From: Ruminococcaceae bacterium UBA2857
GTDB taxonomy: Bacteria; Bacillota; Clostridia; Oscillospirales; Acutalibacteraceae
Reading direction: 5' to 3'
Length of the DNA stretch: 53,885 nt
Assembly: GCA_002350705.1 (NCBI GenBank)
Contig: DEFH01000001.1
Span: forward strand, 1 to 53,885
Shown here: positions 1-8,271 of the stretch, piece after piece
Position numbering within the stretch: the first letter of the stretch is position 1
Layout: every line of letters starts with the position of its first letter
Notes under the pieces: model-generated
Database searches by the model: none
What the model was told of the DNA's origin: nothing
The model's input: only the letters and a program-made list of their open reading frames with translations
Program-made: the position numbers and the translations under genes

Positions 1-26
1 TTTCTGAAATCGCCTGCTGTAATCAT
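1..26 (-). CDS. efp: Elongation factor P, first eight codons only (partial)
   Basis: The minus strand reads ATG then codons for ITAGDFR, which matches the invariant EF-P start (M-I-x-A-G-D-F-R), with AGGAGG seven bases upstream. EF-P relieves ribosome stalling at polyproline stretches. The gene runs off the left edge. It follows an M24 peptidase gene, the usual pairing in Firmicutes, but has its own promoter. Only eight residues are visible, so the call rests on the motif plus context. Confidence 0.8.
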
Positions 27-71
27 AAATAGAATCCTCCTGATGAAAAATTAAGTCAATCAACCTTTACC

Positions 72-100
72 ATTATACTATATGAAAAATCAAATTGCAA
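72..100 (-). promoter_or_regulatory. Sigma-A promoter for efp
   Basis: On the minus strand TTGCAA (95-100) and TATAAT (72-77) are separated by 17 bp, about 45 bp upstream of the efp start codon. The promoter lies in the gap after the M24 peptidase stop, so efp can be transcribed alone. Confidence 0.7.
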
Positions 101-121
101 GATTTTTACATGAATTTTCTT

Positions 122-1198
122 TTAAAGTATGGTCAGCTCTTTGGAAAGCGAAGCAAGATTCATACAGCCGTTCCTTGTGACAAGCACCATGTCTTCAATT
201 CTCACTCCGAACCGTCCCGGAAGATAAATTCCCGGCTCTACCGTGATCACCATGCCGCTGTGCAGAATAACATCACTGTTCGGGGAAACGGACGGTTCTT
301 CATGTATGGCAAGCCCCACACCGTGACCTGTGGAATGTCCGAAATATCCCTCATAGCCTGCCTGATAAATATATGACCTGGCGGCATTGTCCACATAATC
401 ACACGAAACTCCGTCTGTCACTGCCTCCAAGCCGTAAAGCTGGGCTTTTCTGACAGTTTCATACGCTCTTTTCTGTTCAGCCGTCACATTACCGAAAGCA
501 TAGGTTCTTGTCATATCGCTGTGATAGCCGTCTACGGTTGCCCCTATGTCGAACAACAGGAAATCTCCGTTTTTCACCCTGTTGTCGCCGGGGACACCAT
601 GCGGCATGGATGTTTTTGCTCCTGCCAGCACAATCAAGTCAAACGACACCCCGTCCGCACCCATTTTCCGCATTTTGAATTCCAGCTCCAAAGCGATTTC
701 TCGTTCCGTGACACCCTCTCTGACAAGTTGCAGTGTTTCTGTCAGAGCTTTTTCCGTTATCATCTGGGCACGACGCATTTTTTCCGCTTCATCCGCTGTT
801 TTAATGATTCTCATCTGATTGATGAGCCTGTCCAATGCATTCGTCCTGACAGCATTGGCTCCTGCTTTTTCAAAAATCTTCTCCATCCACGCACAGTCAT
901 TCAATGTGAATGCCGAACCCTCCAGAAGAATATTTTTGAGCTGATTTTGTCGGATAATCTCCGTCATTTCGTCACTCAGTCTCTTACACGGAATCACCTT
1001 GCAGTTTTTTGCCTGTTTCTGTGCCGCTTCACTGTATCTTGAATCAACAAACAGATAACTTTCCTTTCTCGTCACCAGCAAATGTCCCAGTGACGATACA
1101 AAATCCGTAAAATACCGTCTGTTTTCATTGGATATGATCAATGCCCCGTCTGCATCATCAGGCAGTAACTCTCCCAGCATGGCAAGCCTTGAACTCAT
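122..1198 (-). CDS. pepP: M24 family aminopeptidase (Xaa-Pro peptidase type)
   Basis: A 358-residue two-domain protein: a creatinase-type N-terminal domain (about 1-125) and a pita-bread M24 catalytic domain. The dinuclear metal ligands are visible: the two Asp of FDIGATVDGYHSD, the His of HSTGHGVG, the Glu of VEPGIYLPG and the Glu of RIEDMVLV. The family removes N-terminal residues preceding proline in the cytosol. There are ATG codons at 1204 and 1198; the second has the better spacing (8 bp) from AGGAAG. It lies 19 bp downstream of aroQ, in the yqeG-DUF6572-aroQ operon, and precedes efp. The split between PepP and PepQ cannot be made from sequence alone. Confidence 0.9.
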   Translation of the reverse strand: MSSRLAMLGELLPDDADGALIISNENRRYFTDFVSSLGHLLVTRKESYLFVDSRYSEAAQKQAKNCKVIPCKRLSDEMTEIIRQNQLKNILLEGSAFTLNDCAWMEKIFEKAGANAVRTNALDRLINQMRIIKTADEAEKMRRAQMITEKALTETLQLVREGVTEREIALELEFKMRKMGADGVSFDLIVLAGAKTSMPHGVPGDNRVKNGDFLLFDIGATVDGYHSDMTRTYAFGNVTAEQKRAYETVRKAQLYGLEAVTDGVSCDYVDNAARSYIYQAGYEGYFGHSTGHGVGLAIHEEPSVSPNSDVILHSGMVITVEPGIYLPGRFGVRIEDMVLVTRNGCMNLASLSKELTIL

Positions 1199-1217
1199 GG
1201 TCATTACTTCCTTTCTG

Positions 1218-1652
1218 TCAATTCAGCTTTTTGGCAAGGGCTGACAAGCCCAAATAATAGCTTTCCTTGCCAAAACCTGCGATACATCCGATACATACTG
1301 CCGACAATACGGATTTGTGACGAAATTCCTCACGAGCATAGATATTGGACATATGTGTTTCTACTGTAGGAATATGTACCGATTCTATCGCATCATGCAG
1401 AGCATAACTATAGTGCGTCAACGCTCCTGCATTGATCATGATACCGTCTTTTTTTCCATAAGCGGAATGAATCTTATCCACAATATCTCCCTCGTGATTA
1501 GACTGGAATATCTCCAACTCTATGTCTAATTCCTCTGCCCACTGCATCACCTGTGCATTGATACTCTCCGCTGTTTCCGCACCATAGATATTTTTATCCC
1601 TGATGCCTACCATATTCAGGTTCGGGCCCAGTATAAACAGTACTTTTTTCAT
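1218..1652 (-). CDS. aroQ: Type II 3-dehydroquinate dehydratase
   Basis: A 144-residue cytosolic enzyme, the normal length for type II dehydroquinases, converting 3-dehydroquinate to 3-dehydroshikimate in the shikimate pathway. It starts MKKVLFILGPNLNMVGIRD, with the family's G-P-N-L-N signature. The flexible-loop Arg and catalytic Tyr are seen in GIRDKNIYG, N-A-G-A-L-T-H-Y-S follows, and the His of THMSNIYAREEFRHKS is present. The start codon overlaps the stop of the DUF6572 gene in an ATGA arrangement, implying translational coupling. No other shikimate gene is in the window. Confidence 0.95.
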   Translation of the reverse strand: MKKVLFILGPNLNMVGIRDKNIYGAETAESINAQVMQWAEELDIELEIFQSNHEGDIVDKIHSAYGKKDGIMINAGALTHYSYALHDAIESVHIPTVETHMSNIYAREEFRHKSVLSAVCIGCIAGFGKESYYLGLSALAKKLN

Positions 1653-1984
1653 CTTCTTCCCTCCACAACCGAATAGCTGAAATCAATATTTCTCTCTTTC
1701 AACTGCTTCTGACCTGCTTTCAGAAAAGCCTCTCCGTTATCGGTGTAACGGTACTGAAACACAATCTCAATACGAAAACCGTCAAATTCACGGTTTCTGT
1801 ACTTTTCACGATACCCCTTCGTCTCAATATAATGCACATAGTTATTGATTTTGGTTTGTATCGCTTTCAGATGCTCATACTCCTGCACCAGCCACGCATA
1901 CGGATCTGTAATCAAAAACACCAGTGTATTCGTTTCCTTGTCAATTCCCATTCCGTCTATCACATTTGCCTGCTTCACAGACAT
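1649..1984 (-). CDS. DUF6572-type small protein
   Basis: A 111-residue soluble protein with a pattern I associate with DUF6572: V-I-D-x-M-G-I-D near the start, a central hydrophobic strand TLVFLITDPYAW, a helix with LKAIQTKINNYVHYIE, and a C-terminal strand FRIEIVFQYRYTD. No function is known to me. An ATG at 2005 lies upstream, but the ATG at 1984 has a GGGGG Shine-Dalgarno run at the right distance and sits just below the yqeG stop. It is sandwiched between yqeG and aroQ and is presumably co-expressed with them. Confidence 0.7.
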   Translation of the reverse strand: MSVKQANVIDGMGIDKETNTLVFLITDPYAWLVQEYEHLKAIQTKINNYVHYIETKGYREKYRNREFDGFRIEIVFQYRYTDNGEAFLKAGQKQLKERNIDFSYSVVEGRR

Positions 1985-1985
1985 A

Positions 1986-2489
1986 TCAATTCCCCCTGAT
2001 TGCAATCTTCTTTCTTATATTCACTTCAAGTTTACGCCTCAGCATAATCGTCAGCCCGTGTTCCTCGTCTCTCGGAACAAGCAGCACCGATTTCATTCCT
2101 GCCAGATTCGCTCCCAGTACATCTGTATAAATCTGGTCGCCTACCACCAACACCGACTGCGGTTTTTCCTTTAATTTTTTCTTGGCTCTGTTGAATCCGA
2201 ACGGAAACGGTTTCAGACTCATTGACACGCACTCCAAACCCACACTGTCCGAAAACGGCTTCACCCGTTTCCGATAGTTATTCGAGCAGATGACCACTGC
2301 AATATGATTCGCTTTCAGCATATCGAGCCACTCCTGCACTCCCTCATACGCAATATGAGAGGCCGGCGGTGCAAGCGTATTGTCCACGTCCAAAAGAATG
2401 GCATCTATCCCCAGTTCCCGTATCAGTTCCGGGGATATGTCCGTTACATACTTTACTGCCGCTGTCGGCATCAAAAGATGCTTCCTCAT
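1986..2489 (-). CDS. yqeG: YqeG family HAD-IIIA phosphatase
   Basis: A 167-residue HAD-superfamily hydrolase. Motif I is seen as ILLDVDNTLAPP (nucleophile Asp and acid/base Asp), motif II as VICSNN, and motif III/IV as VLVVGDQIYTDVLGAN. YqeG proteins are usually encoded near shikimate or translation genes, as here with aroQ; the physiological substrate is unknown. It is the first gene of a minus-strand set yqeG-DUF6572-aroQ-M24 peptidase and starts about 30 bp beyond the rpsU terminator, so some expression may come from read-through. Confidence 0.9.
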   Translation of the reverse strand: MRKHLLMPTAAVKYVTDISPELIRELGIDAILLDVDNTLAPPASHIAYEGVQEWLDMLKANHIAVVICSNNYRKRVKPFSDSVGLECVSMSLKPFPFGFNRAKKKLKEKPQSVLVVGDQIYTDVLGANLAGMKSVLLVPRDEEHGLTIMLRRKLEVNIRKKIAIRGN

Positions 2490-2515
2490 TCTTCACTCCC
2501 CATTTCTCACTGAAC

Positions 2516-2579
2516 AAAAACAGGGATATTCCCGAAACGCTTCCCGAAACGGGATTCAGCATCCGAAAATATCCCCTGC
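2516..2579 (-). terminator. Rho-independent terminator of rpsU, with a nested hairpin
   Basis: On the minus strand CAGGGGATATT pairs with AATATCCCTG and is followed by TTTTTGTT. The loop holds a second small stem (TCCCG/CGGGA). It lies between the rpsU stop and the yqeG start. Confidence 0.8.
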
Positions 2580-2603
2580 ATTTCTGTGCAAAGTTACAAA
2601 TGA

Positions 2604-2780
2604 TTATTTGTACTTACGCTTACGAGCAGCTTCAGACTTCTTTTTACGCTTTACAGAAGGCTTTTCATAAGCTTCTCTCTTACGAACTTCCTGAATAATG
2701 CCGCCTCTTGCACACTGTTTCTTAAATCGTCTGAGTGCACTCTCCAGAGACTCATTATCTTTAATTCTGATTTCAGCCAT
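2604..2780 (-). CDS. rpsU: 30S ribosomal protein S21
   Basis: Translation of the minus strand gives 58 residues beginning MAEIRIKDNESLESALRRF and ending in a Lys/Arg-rich tail (RKREAYEKPSVKRKKKSE and after). This matches bS21, including the conserved RRFKKQCARGG segment. It is a small-subunit protein near the anti-Shine-Dalgarno region of 16S rRNA. The Shine-Dalgarno is GGGAGGGAAG four bases before ATG. The gene is monocistronic, with a consensus promoter 60 bp upstream and a terminator directly downstream. Confidence 0.97.
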   Translation of the reverse strand: MAEIRIKDNESLESALRRFKKQCARGGIIQEVRKREAYEKPSVKRKKKSEAARKRKYK

Positions 2781-2837
2781 TTATCTTCCCTCCCATCCGC
2801 CATAAGGCAGGGGTTTGTGTCATTACGATACCTACTT

Positions 2838-2867
2838 ATTATACATGATAAACCTGCTCTTTGTCAA
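2838..2867 (-). promoter_or_regulatory. Strong sigma-A promoter for rpsU
   Basis: Perfect TTGACA (2862-2867) and perfect TATAAT (2838-2843) with an 18-bp spacer on the minus strand. This is one of the strongest-looking promoters in the window, as expected for a ribosomal protein gene. Confidence 0.85.
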
Positions 2868-2954
2868 CAAGTAAAATGCAATAAATTTCAACACTTTTCT
2901 ATGTAGACATTGCATAACACTTTTTCACAAATTTCACTCTGTCAACAATGAATC

Positions 2955-2986
2955 GGCTCTGTATAATCCGTTTCATATACAGAGCC
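2955..2986 (-). terminator. Hairpin just after leuS (possible terminator)
   Basis: An 11-bp perfect stem GGCTCTGTATA/TATACAGAGCC with a 10-base loop begins nine bases after the leuS stop. The minus-strand tail is GATTCATTG, without a real T run, so it may be a weak or factor-dependent terminator or an mRNA 3'-end stabiliser. Confidence 0.45.
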
Positions 2987-2994
2987 ATCAAAAA

Positions 2995-5406
2995 TTATTT
3001 TGCTACAATGTTCACAAGTTTTCCCTTGACATAGATTTCTTTGACGATATTCTTGCCGTCAATCAATGCCGTAATTTTACTGCTTGTCTTGGCAAGGGCG
3101 ATTGCTCCCTGCCGGTCAATGTCGGCAGGCACAACGATTTTATCTCTCACCTTGCCGTTGACCTGTACAGCGATTTCAACGGTATTATCCACACATTTGC
3201 TTTCATCATATACGGGGAATTCCGATACGGATACAAAACCTGTTCCCAGATTTTTTTCTTTCCAGACTTCCTCTGCCGCATGAGGGGCAAAAAGACTCAT
3301 CAGTTTTGTAAAGACTTCCAGTTCCTTTTTGGTAATACTGCCTGTTGCGGTAATGTCATTAATCAGGGACATCAATGCGGCAATCGCTGTATTGAATTTC
3401 AGGTTCTCGACATCTTCGCCAACTTTTTTGACGGTCTTATGGAAAGCACTCTCCAGTTCGGGACGAATGACATTTTCCTCTGTCATAATATCTGCCAGAT
3501 TCATGAATCTCTCAATGAATCTGCGGCAGCCTTTGATACTATTGGAGTTCCACGGAGCAGCGTTCTCAAAATCTCCGATAAACATCTCAAAGGTACGCAT
3601 TGTGTCTGCACCATAAGTTTCCACGATTTCATCGGGATTGACAACATTTCCTCTGGACTTACTCATTTTGCCGCCGTCTTCACCCAGAATCATACCGTGA
3701 CTGGTACGCTTTGCATACGGCTCCGGTGTCGGAACGACTTTCAAATCATACAGGAATTTATGCCAGAAACGACTGTACAGCAAATGCAGTGTTGTATGCT
3801 CCATACCACCGTTATACCAATCCACAGGGGACCAGTAATGCAGAGCTTCCGGGCTTGCCAGTGCATTGTCATTATGCGGATCCATATATCTCAGGAAATA
3901 CCATGACGAACCCGCCCACTGCGGCATAGTATCTGTTTCACGCTTCGCATCTGTCCCACACTTCGGACACTTTACATTTACCCAGTCTGTCATCAGTGCC
4001 AGCGGTGATTCACCGTTGTCTGTCGGTTCATAGGACTCTACATCAGGCAATTCCAGCGGCAGTTCCCTCTCGGGCACCGCCACTGCTCCGCAGCACGGAC
4101 AATGTACAATCGGTATCGGTTCGCCCCAGTATCTCTGACGGGAGAACACCCAGTCACGCAGTTTGAAATTTACTTTTGCATGACCTTTGCCTGTCTCTTC
4201 CAGTTTTTCAATGATTTTCTTTTTAGCGTCCTCAACAGACAAGCCGTTGAGATAATCCGAATTGACCAAAATACCTGTTGCACAATCCGTAAACGCTGCC
4301 TTCTGCACATCCTCTCCGCCCTTGACAACTTCGATAATCGGCAGATTGAATTTTTTTGCAAAATCCCAGTCTCTTGTATCGTGGGCGGGGACGGCCATAA
4401 TCGCACCTGTTCCGTAAGATACCAGTACATAGTCTGAGATAAATATCGGAATCTGCTTTCCGTTGACAGGATTGATTGCCATAATGCCGTCAATTCTCAC
4501 ACCTGTTTTATCCTTGGCAACTTCTGTTCTTTCAAAATCGGATTTTCTTGCGGCCGCTTCCTGATAGGCTCTGATTGCATCCATGTTTCCTATCACGGAG
4601 GACAGCTTTTCAATAATAGGATGTTCCGGAGAAATAACCATATATGTCGCACCGAAAAGCGTATCGGGACGTGTTGTATAAACGGTCAGGGTATCACCTG
4701 TTGTCGTTGTAAAATCCACTTCGGCACCCGTGGACTTGCCGATCCAGTTTTTCTGCTGTGCCTTCACTCTTTCGGGATAGTCCACCAAATCCAAATCTTG
4801 AATCAGTCTGTCGGCATACTCTGTAATTTTCAGCATCCACTGTGACTTCACTTTTCTGACGACTTCGCTTCCGCATCTTTCACAGCCGCCGTTGACAACT
4901 TCTTCATTGGCAAGCACACATTTACAGGAAGTACACCAGTTGACGGCCATTTCCTTTTTATAAGCCAGTCCGTTTTTAAAGAGCTGTAAAAAGATCCACT
5001 GTGTCCACTTGTAATATTTTGGATCCGTTGTATTAATTTCTCTGCTCCAGTCAAACGAGATTCCCAATGACTGCAATTGACTTTTGAATCTTGCCACATT
5101 TTTCTTAGTGACATCTTTGGGATGAACATGATTTTTAATCGCAAAGTTTTCTGTCGGCAGTCCGAATGCGTCCCAGCCTATCGGATAAAGTACATTATAA
5201 CCCTGCATACGACGCTTTCTTGCAATAATATCCAGTGCCGTATAGGAACGGGGATGTCCTACATGAAGTCCCTGTCCCGACGGATACGGAAACTCTATCA
5301 ATGTATAGAATTTAGGCTTGGTGCTGTTTTGTTCCGCATGGAAAATGCCGTTTTCTTCCCATGCTTTCTGCCATTTCGGTTCAATCTGTCTGTGTTCGTA
5401 CTTCAA
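2995..5406 (-). CDS. leuS: Leucine-tRNA ligase
   Basis: An 803-residue class Ia aminoacyl-tRNA synthetase that charges tRNA-Leu in the cytosol. The HIGH box appears as HVGH within PYPSGQGLHVGHPRS near residue 45. The CP1 editing domain carries the threonine-rich VYTTRPDTLFGATY stretch, and the KMSKS loop begins at residue 580 (GGKMSKSRGN). Cys pairs CTSCKC/CERC and CPCC/CPKC suggest zinc-binding inserts. It is the last gene of yqeK-rsfS-leuS, 15 bp after rsfS. Length and motifs are normal. Confidence 0.98.
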   Translation of the reverse strand: MKYEHRQIEPKWQKAWEENGIFHAEQNSTKPKFYTLIEFPYPSGQGLHVGHPRSYTALDIIARKRRMQGYNVLYPIGWDAFGLPTENFAIKNHVHPKDVTKKNVARFKSQLQSLGISFDWSREINTTDPKYYKWTQWIFLQLFKNGLAYKKEMAVNWCTSCKCVLANEEVVNGGCERCGSEVVRKVKSQWMLKITEYADRLIQDLDLVDYPERVKAQQKNWIGKSTGAEVDFTTTTGDTLTVYTTRPDTLFGATYMVISPEHPIIEKLSSVIGNMDAIRAYQEAAARKSDFERTEVAKDKTGVRIDGIMAINPVNGKQIPIFISDYVLVSYGTGAIMAVPAHDTRDWDFAKKFNLPIIEVVKGGEDVQKAAFTDCATGILVNSDYLNGLSVEDAKKKIIEKLEETGKGHAKVNFKLRDWVFSRQRYWGEPIPIVHCPCCGAVAVPERELPLELPDVESYEPTDNGESPLALMTDWVNVKCPKCGTDAKRETDTMPQWAGSSWYFLRYMDPHNDNALASPEALHYWSPVDWYNGGMEHTTLHLLYSRFWHKFLYDLKVVPTPEPYAKRTSHGMILGEDGGKMSKSRGNVVNPDEIVETYGADTMRTFEMFIGDFENAAPWNSNSIKGCRRFIERFMNLADIMTEENVIRPELESAFHKTVKKVGEDVENLKFNTAIAALMSLINDITATGSITKKELEVFTKLMSLFAPHAAEEVWKEKNLGTGFVSVSEFPVYDESKCVDNTVEIAVQVNGKVRDKIVVPADIDRQGAIALAKTSSKITALIDGKNIVKEIYVKGKLVNIVAK

Positions 5407-5421
5407 TTTCTTTTCTCTCCC

Positions 5422-5778
5422 TTATTCAACGATAATATCGGAAATGTCGATTTCCTCTCCGTCCTGCCAGAGTCTTTCCAGACTGTAATATTCTCTTGCT
5501 TCCTCCGAGAAGACGTGCACTATCACATCAACATAGTCCAGTACAATCCATGTATCGGAGCGGTGTCCGTCAATGTGACTGACACTGACGCCTGCTTCAT
5601 CCAGTTTATACTCTACTTCATTTGCCAGCGTTTTGACATGGGTGCTGGCACTGCCTGCCGCTATTACAAAGTAGTCTGCAATAGACGATATATCCCCTAT
5701 TTTTATCAGCCTGATGTCAATGCCTTTTTTGCTGTCAAGCACTTTGACTGCAAGCTTTGCTGTTTCCAAAGATGTCAT
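5422..5778 (-). CDS. rsfS: Ribosomal silencing factor RsfS
   Basis: A 118-residue RsfS/Iojap family protein. Members bind uL14 on the 50S subunit and block subunit joining when nutrients are scarce. Seen: DIRLIKIGDISSIADYFVIA, then an HVKTLANEVEYKLDEAG helix, then SDTWIVLDYVDVIVHVF, all family hallmarks. It sits between yqeK and leuS with gaps of 18 and 15 bp, a typical Firmicute arrangement. Confidence 0.96.
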   Translation of the reverse strand: MTSLETAKLAVKVLDSKKGIDIRLIKIGDISSIADYFVIAAGSASTHVKTLANEVEYKLDEAGVSVSHIDGHRSDTWIVLDYVDVIVHVFSEEAREYYSLERLWQDGEEIDISDIIVE

Positions 5779-5796
5779 TCCGTTTCCTCCAAAAAT

Positions 5797-6369
5797 TTAT
5801 TTTTTCGCTTTCAGAGCCGCCATTTCATTATAGCCTGCAAAGGTATCGGGGGCGATTGTCAGCTTTCGCTGTGCAAGGTCGGCTATTGTAAATGCCATAC
5901 CTTCCAGAACAGCTTCATCCAAATCTTTTTCTGCCACCTTACGCATTTTATCCACTCCGTCATAATCCCTGTCGGCTGATATGAAGTCTGCCACAAAAAT
6001 CACCTTGTCGAGCAGTGTCATTGCTGCTCTGCCTGTTGTGTGATAACGTATTGCATCAATGATTTCTTTGTCAGTGATACCCAGTTCCACCTGTACAAAA
6101 GCACTGCCTGATATTGCGTGCCATAGTTTCCGTGAAGATTTCTCCATATCCGTAAGGCAAATTCCCGCACGTTCCACCAACATCATCTGTTCATTATCAG
6201 GAGTTTCTTTGGTGGCGTCATGCAGGATTCCTGCAATTTCCGCTTTCTGAACATCGGCACCGTATTTTTTCGCCAGTCTGACAGCCTCTTTCGCCACATT
6301 CTTGGAATGTTTGAATCGGGCTGATTTCATTCTCTTACCGATAATTTCCTCGTAGTCCTTTACAGTCAA
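5797..6369 (-). CDS. yqeK: YqeK family HD-domain bis(5'-nucleosyl)-tetraphosphatase
   Basis: A 190-residue HD-domain protein. YqeK enzymes symmetrically hydrolyse Ap4A to ADP. Metal-site residues are visible as His of RFKHSKNVAKEA, the HD doublet in GILHDATKE, His of LWHAISGSAF and the Asp of VIFVADFISADRDYDG. The start is TTG at 6369 with GGAG upstream. A consensus promoter 40-65 bp upstream makes it the first gene of yqeK-rsfS-leuS. In many Firmicutes yqeK directly follows nadD; here two genes lie between them. Confidence 0.92.
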   Translation of the reverse strand: MTVKDYEEIIGKRMKSARFKHSKNVAKEAVRLAKKYGADVQKAEIAGILHDATKETPDNEQMMLVERAGICLTDMEKSSRKLWHAISGSAFVQVELGITDKEIIDAIRYHTTGRAAMTLLDKVIFVADFISADRDYDGVDKMRKVAEKDLDEAVLEGMAFTIADLAQRKLTIAPDTFAGYNEMAALKAKK

Positions 6370-6405
6370 TTTTGCTCAACTCCGTTTTCTCAAAAGTACA
6401 CACCT

Positions 6406-6434
6406 ATTATATCAGCAAAAACGCTCTCTTTCAA
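6406..6434 (-). promoter_or_regulatory. Sigma-A promoter for yqeK-rsfS-leuS
   Basis: TTGAAA (6429-6434), a 17-bp spacer and TATAAT (6406-6411) on the minus strand, in the 81-bp gap between the CPBP gene and yqeK. Confidence 0.75.
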
Positions 6435-6450
6435 GTTTATTTTCAAAAAA

Positions 6451-7131
6451 CTATCCGATAAACATAAATACCAGCAGGTCATACAGCATATGCAGGGCTA
6501 TCGGCACTAAAATATTTTTCGTCTTGATGAAAAGCCAGCTGAACATACCGCTTAATACAATAATGCTGATAAATGCGAAACTCTGAAAATTTGCCAGAAA
6601 CACTCCGTCATAAATCCATATCGGAAAATGAATCGTCAAAAACAACACGGCATTGATACCGATTGCAAGCCACTGTTTTAATTCCGTATCGGCATTTTTG
6701 AGCGTACTGTTCAGGAGCCATCCGCGAAATACACTTTCTTCTGTGATTCCCACAAACAGCACAATGATAATCTTGGACAATCCGAAACTGTCTGCTATAT
6801 CCCAATTTCCCTTTTTGAACGGCACTACCAGCACATATACAATACATATCACAAATATCGGAAGAATCTGCAAAAAATTGATTCTCGAAGTAAACATCTC
6901 TTTCAAGCCGACATACATATCCTTTTCAAAATGCTTTGTCAGCAGTAATGCAGGCACTGTCCATATCAGGCTTTTCAGAAGCCCCGAACGGAAAAGCTGT
7001 ATCAGCACTTCATTATTGCCTGTGAATGACAGAAGATGATTCTGTATCAGCAGTCCGACTCCTGCCCATGCCCCGTAAAACAAAATATAGTAAATGACAA
7101 GCGTCAATGCTAATTTTCGATTTTTTACCAT
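6451..7131 (-). CDS. CPBP family intramembrane metalloprotease
   Basis: A 226-residue, mostly hydrophobic protein with about seven predicted membrane segments. The CPBP (CAAX protease/Abi) motifs are present: EESVFRG (EExxxR, motif 1) near residue 137, TIHFP (motif 2), and a final LHMLYDLLVF helix (motif 3). Bacterial members include bacteriocin-immunity and signalling proteases; the substrate here is unknown. It starts three bases after the stop of the preceding unknown gene, so the two are translationally close. It is an unusual guest between nadD and yqeK. Confidence 0.85.
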   Translation of the reverse strand: MVKNRKLALTLVIYYILFYGAWAGVGLLIQNHLLSFTGNNEVLIQLFRSGLLKSLIWTVPALLLTKHFEKDMYVGLKEMFTSRINFLQILPIFVICIVYVLVVPFKKGNWDIADSFGLSKIIIVLFVGITEESVFRGWLLNSTLKNADTELKQWLAIGINAVLFLTIHFPIWIYDGVFLANFQSFAFISIIVLSGMFSWLFIKTKNILVPIALHMLYDLLVFMFIG

Positions 7132-7134
7132 AAT

Positions 7135-8256
7135 TTACCTCACTGTGTAATCATCCGTTACGTTGAAAAGCATATCCGTCAACAGCAGATTCTCTTGTTT
7201 GCTGCCGTTATCAAGGGCTTTTTGGATGGCATCAACGCTCGCACCGGAACGAAGAAGACTTTCAAATACCTTTTGTGTATTCTTTAATATATCTCTGTCA
7301 AGCACCCGTATCACACCGTTGAATATCGGATAGTATGTCGCTGACTGTGTTTTGTAAAAAGAAAAAATGTGCCCCCGGATATTCAGTTTCACCGACTCCG
7401 AAAATATCACATCCTGTACTGCCATTTCCGCACAAACCTCCGGTACAAAATTGTAAATATCCTGTGCCAGCGACTTGTCTTGTAAAAACTCTGTCAATGC
7501 CTGCAAGTACAAATCTTCTTTTCCGTCATTCATCACCTTTTCATACAGCATCAGGGATTTTTCCACCGCATCCGCAATATCTGCATCACTGTAGGGATAT
7601 TCTTTCAAAGTCTCTTTTTCCTGCCTCAACAGAAAAATCTGCTTGTGTGAGGCAAATCTCTGATTTTTCCATGTTTTCGCCATCTCTTCCGCAATTTTGC
7701 TTAAACTGTCGATTCTGATATCATTGATACGGCATTCTCCTGTGATAAATTTTCCGTCTCCGCTGTTGGCGGCATAGATTTTGATATAACATATCTCCTG
7801 ATTGCCGATTCTCTCCAGAATCTCGTCTTTCAGGACATTCCAGTATATTTCAATATTGTCAACGGCAACTTCTTTATTGATTGCCACAATATTTCCCAAA
7901 TACACTTTCCATCTGTGCAGGCCTAAAAAATCGCTGTCTGCCTGACGAGCATTGATATCCTTCATCATTGCCTGTACGGTCTCCATCATGCCAAACATAA
8001 AACCGCCCTGTGCCATTCCCACAGCCGTCTGCAAATCTTTTCCGCCTGCCGACGACAGTTCAAATATCTCATTTTTCCATTCAGGCGAATAAATATGATA
8101 TCCTATCGTTGCCATCCCGTCCTTTGCCTGATACACTTCCGGCAAGATCGCCACATTGACGGACGGCAAAATCACTCTGTCTCCGCTGACAAAACTCCCC
8201 TGATTGGCATAGCATTTCCTTAAATCCTCCACAATATACTGATTGTCAAATACCAT
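7135..8256 (-). CDS. Unrecognised 373-residue soluble protein
   Basis: I do not recognise the family with confidence; it has some resemblance to uncharacterised DUF6348-like proteins. There is no signal peptide and no clear membrane span, only a Gly/Met-rich stretch (VGMAQGGFMFGMMETVQAMM) near residues 98-117. The C-terminal half is helical with many acidic residues, and the end (LRSGASVDAIQKALDNGSKQ) looks like a small helical repeat. It lies 15 bp after nadD and 3 bp before the CPBP protease gene, so it is in the NAD/ribosome-biogenesis operon by position only. Confidence 0.6.
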   Translation of the reverse strand: MVFDNQYIVEDLRKCYANQGSFVSGDRVILPSVNVAILPEVYQAKDGMATIGYHIYSPEWKNEIFELSSAGGKDLQTAVGMAQGGFMFGMMETVQAMMKDINARQADSDFLGLHRWKVYLGNIVAINKEVAVDNIEIYWNVLKDEILERIGNQEICYIKIYAANSGDGKFITGECRINDIRIDSLSKIAEEMAKTWKNQRFASHKQIFLLRQEKETLKEYPYSDADIADAVEKSLMLYEKVMNDGKEDLYLQALTEFLQDKSLAQDIYNFVPEVCAEMAVQDVIFSESVKLNIRGHIFSFYKTQSATYYPIFNGVIRVLDRDILKNTQKVFESLLRSGASVDAIQKALDNGSKQENLLLTDMLFNVTDDYTVR

Positions 8257-8271
8257 TTTTCATTCCTCCTT

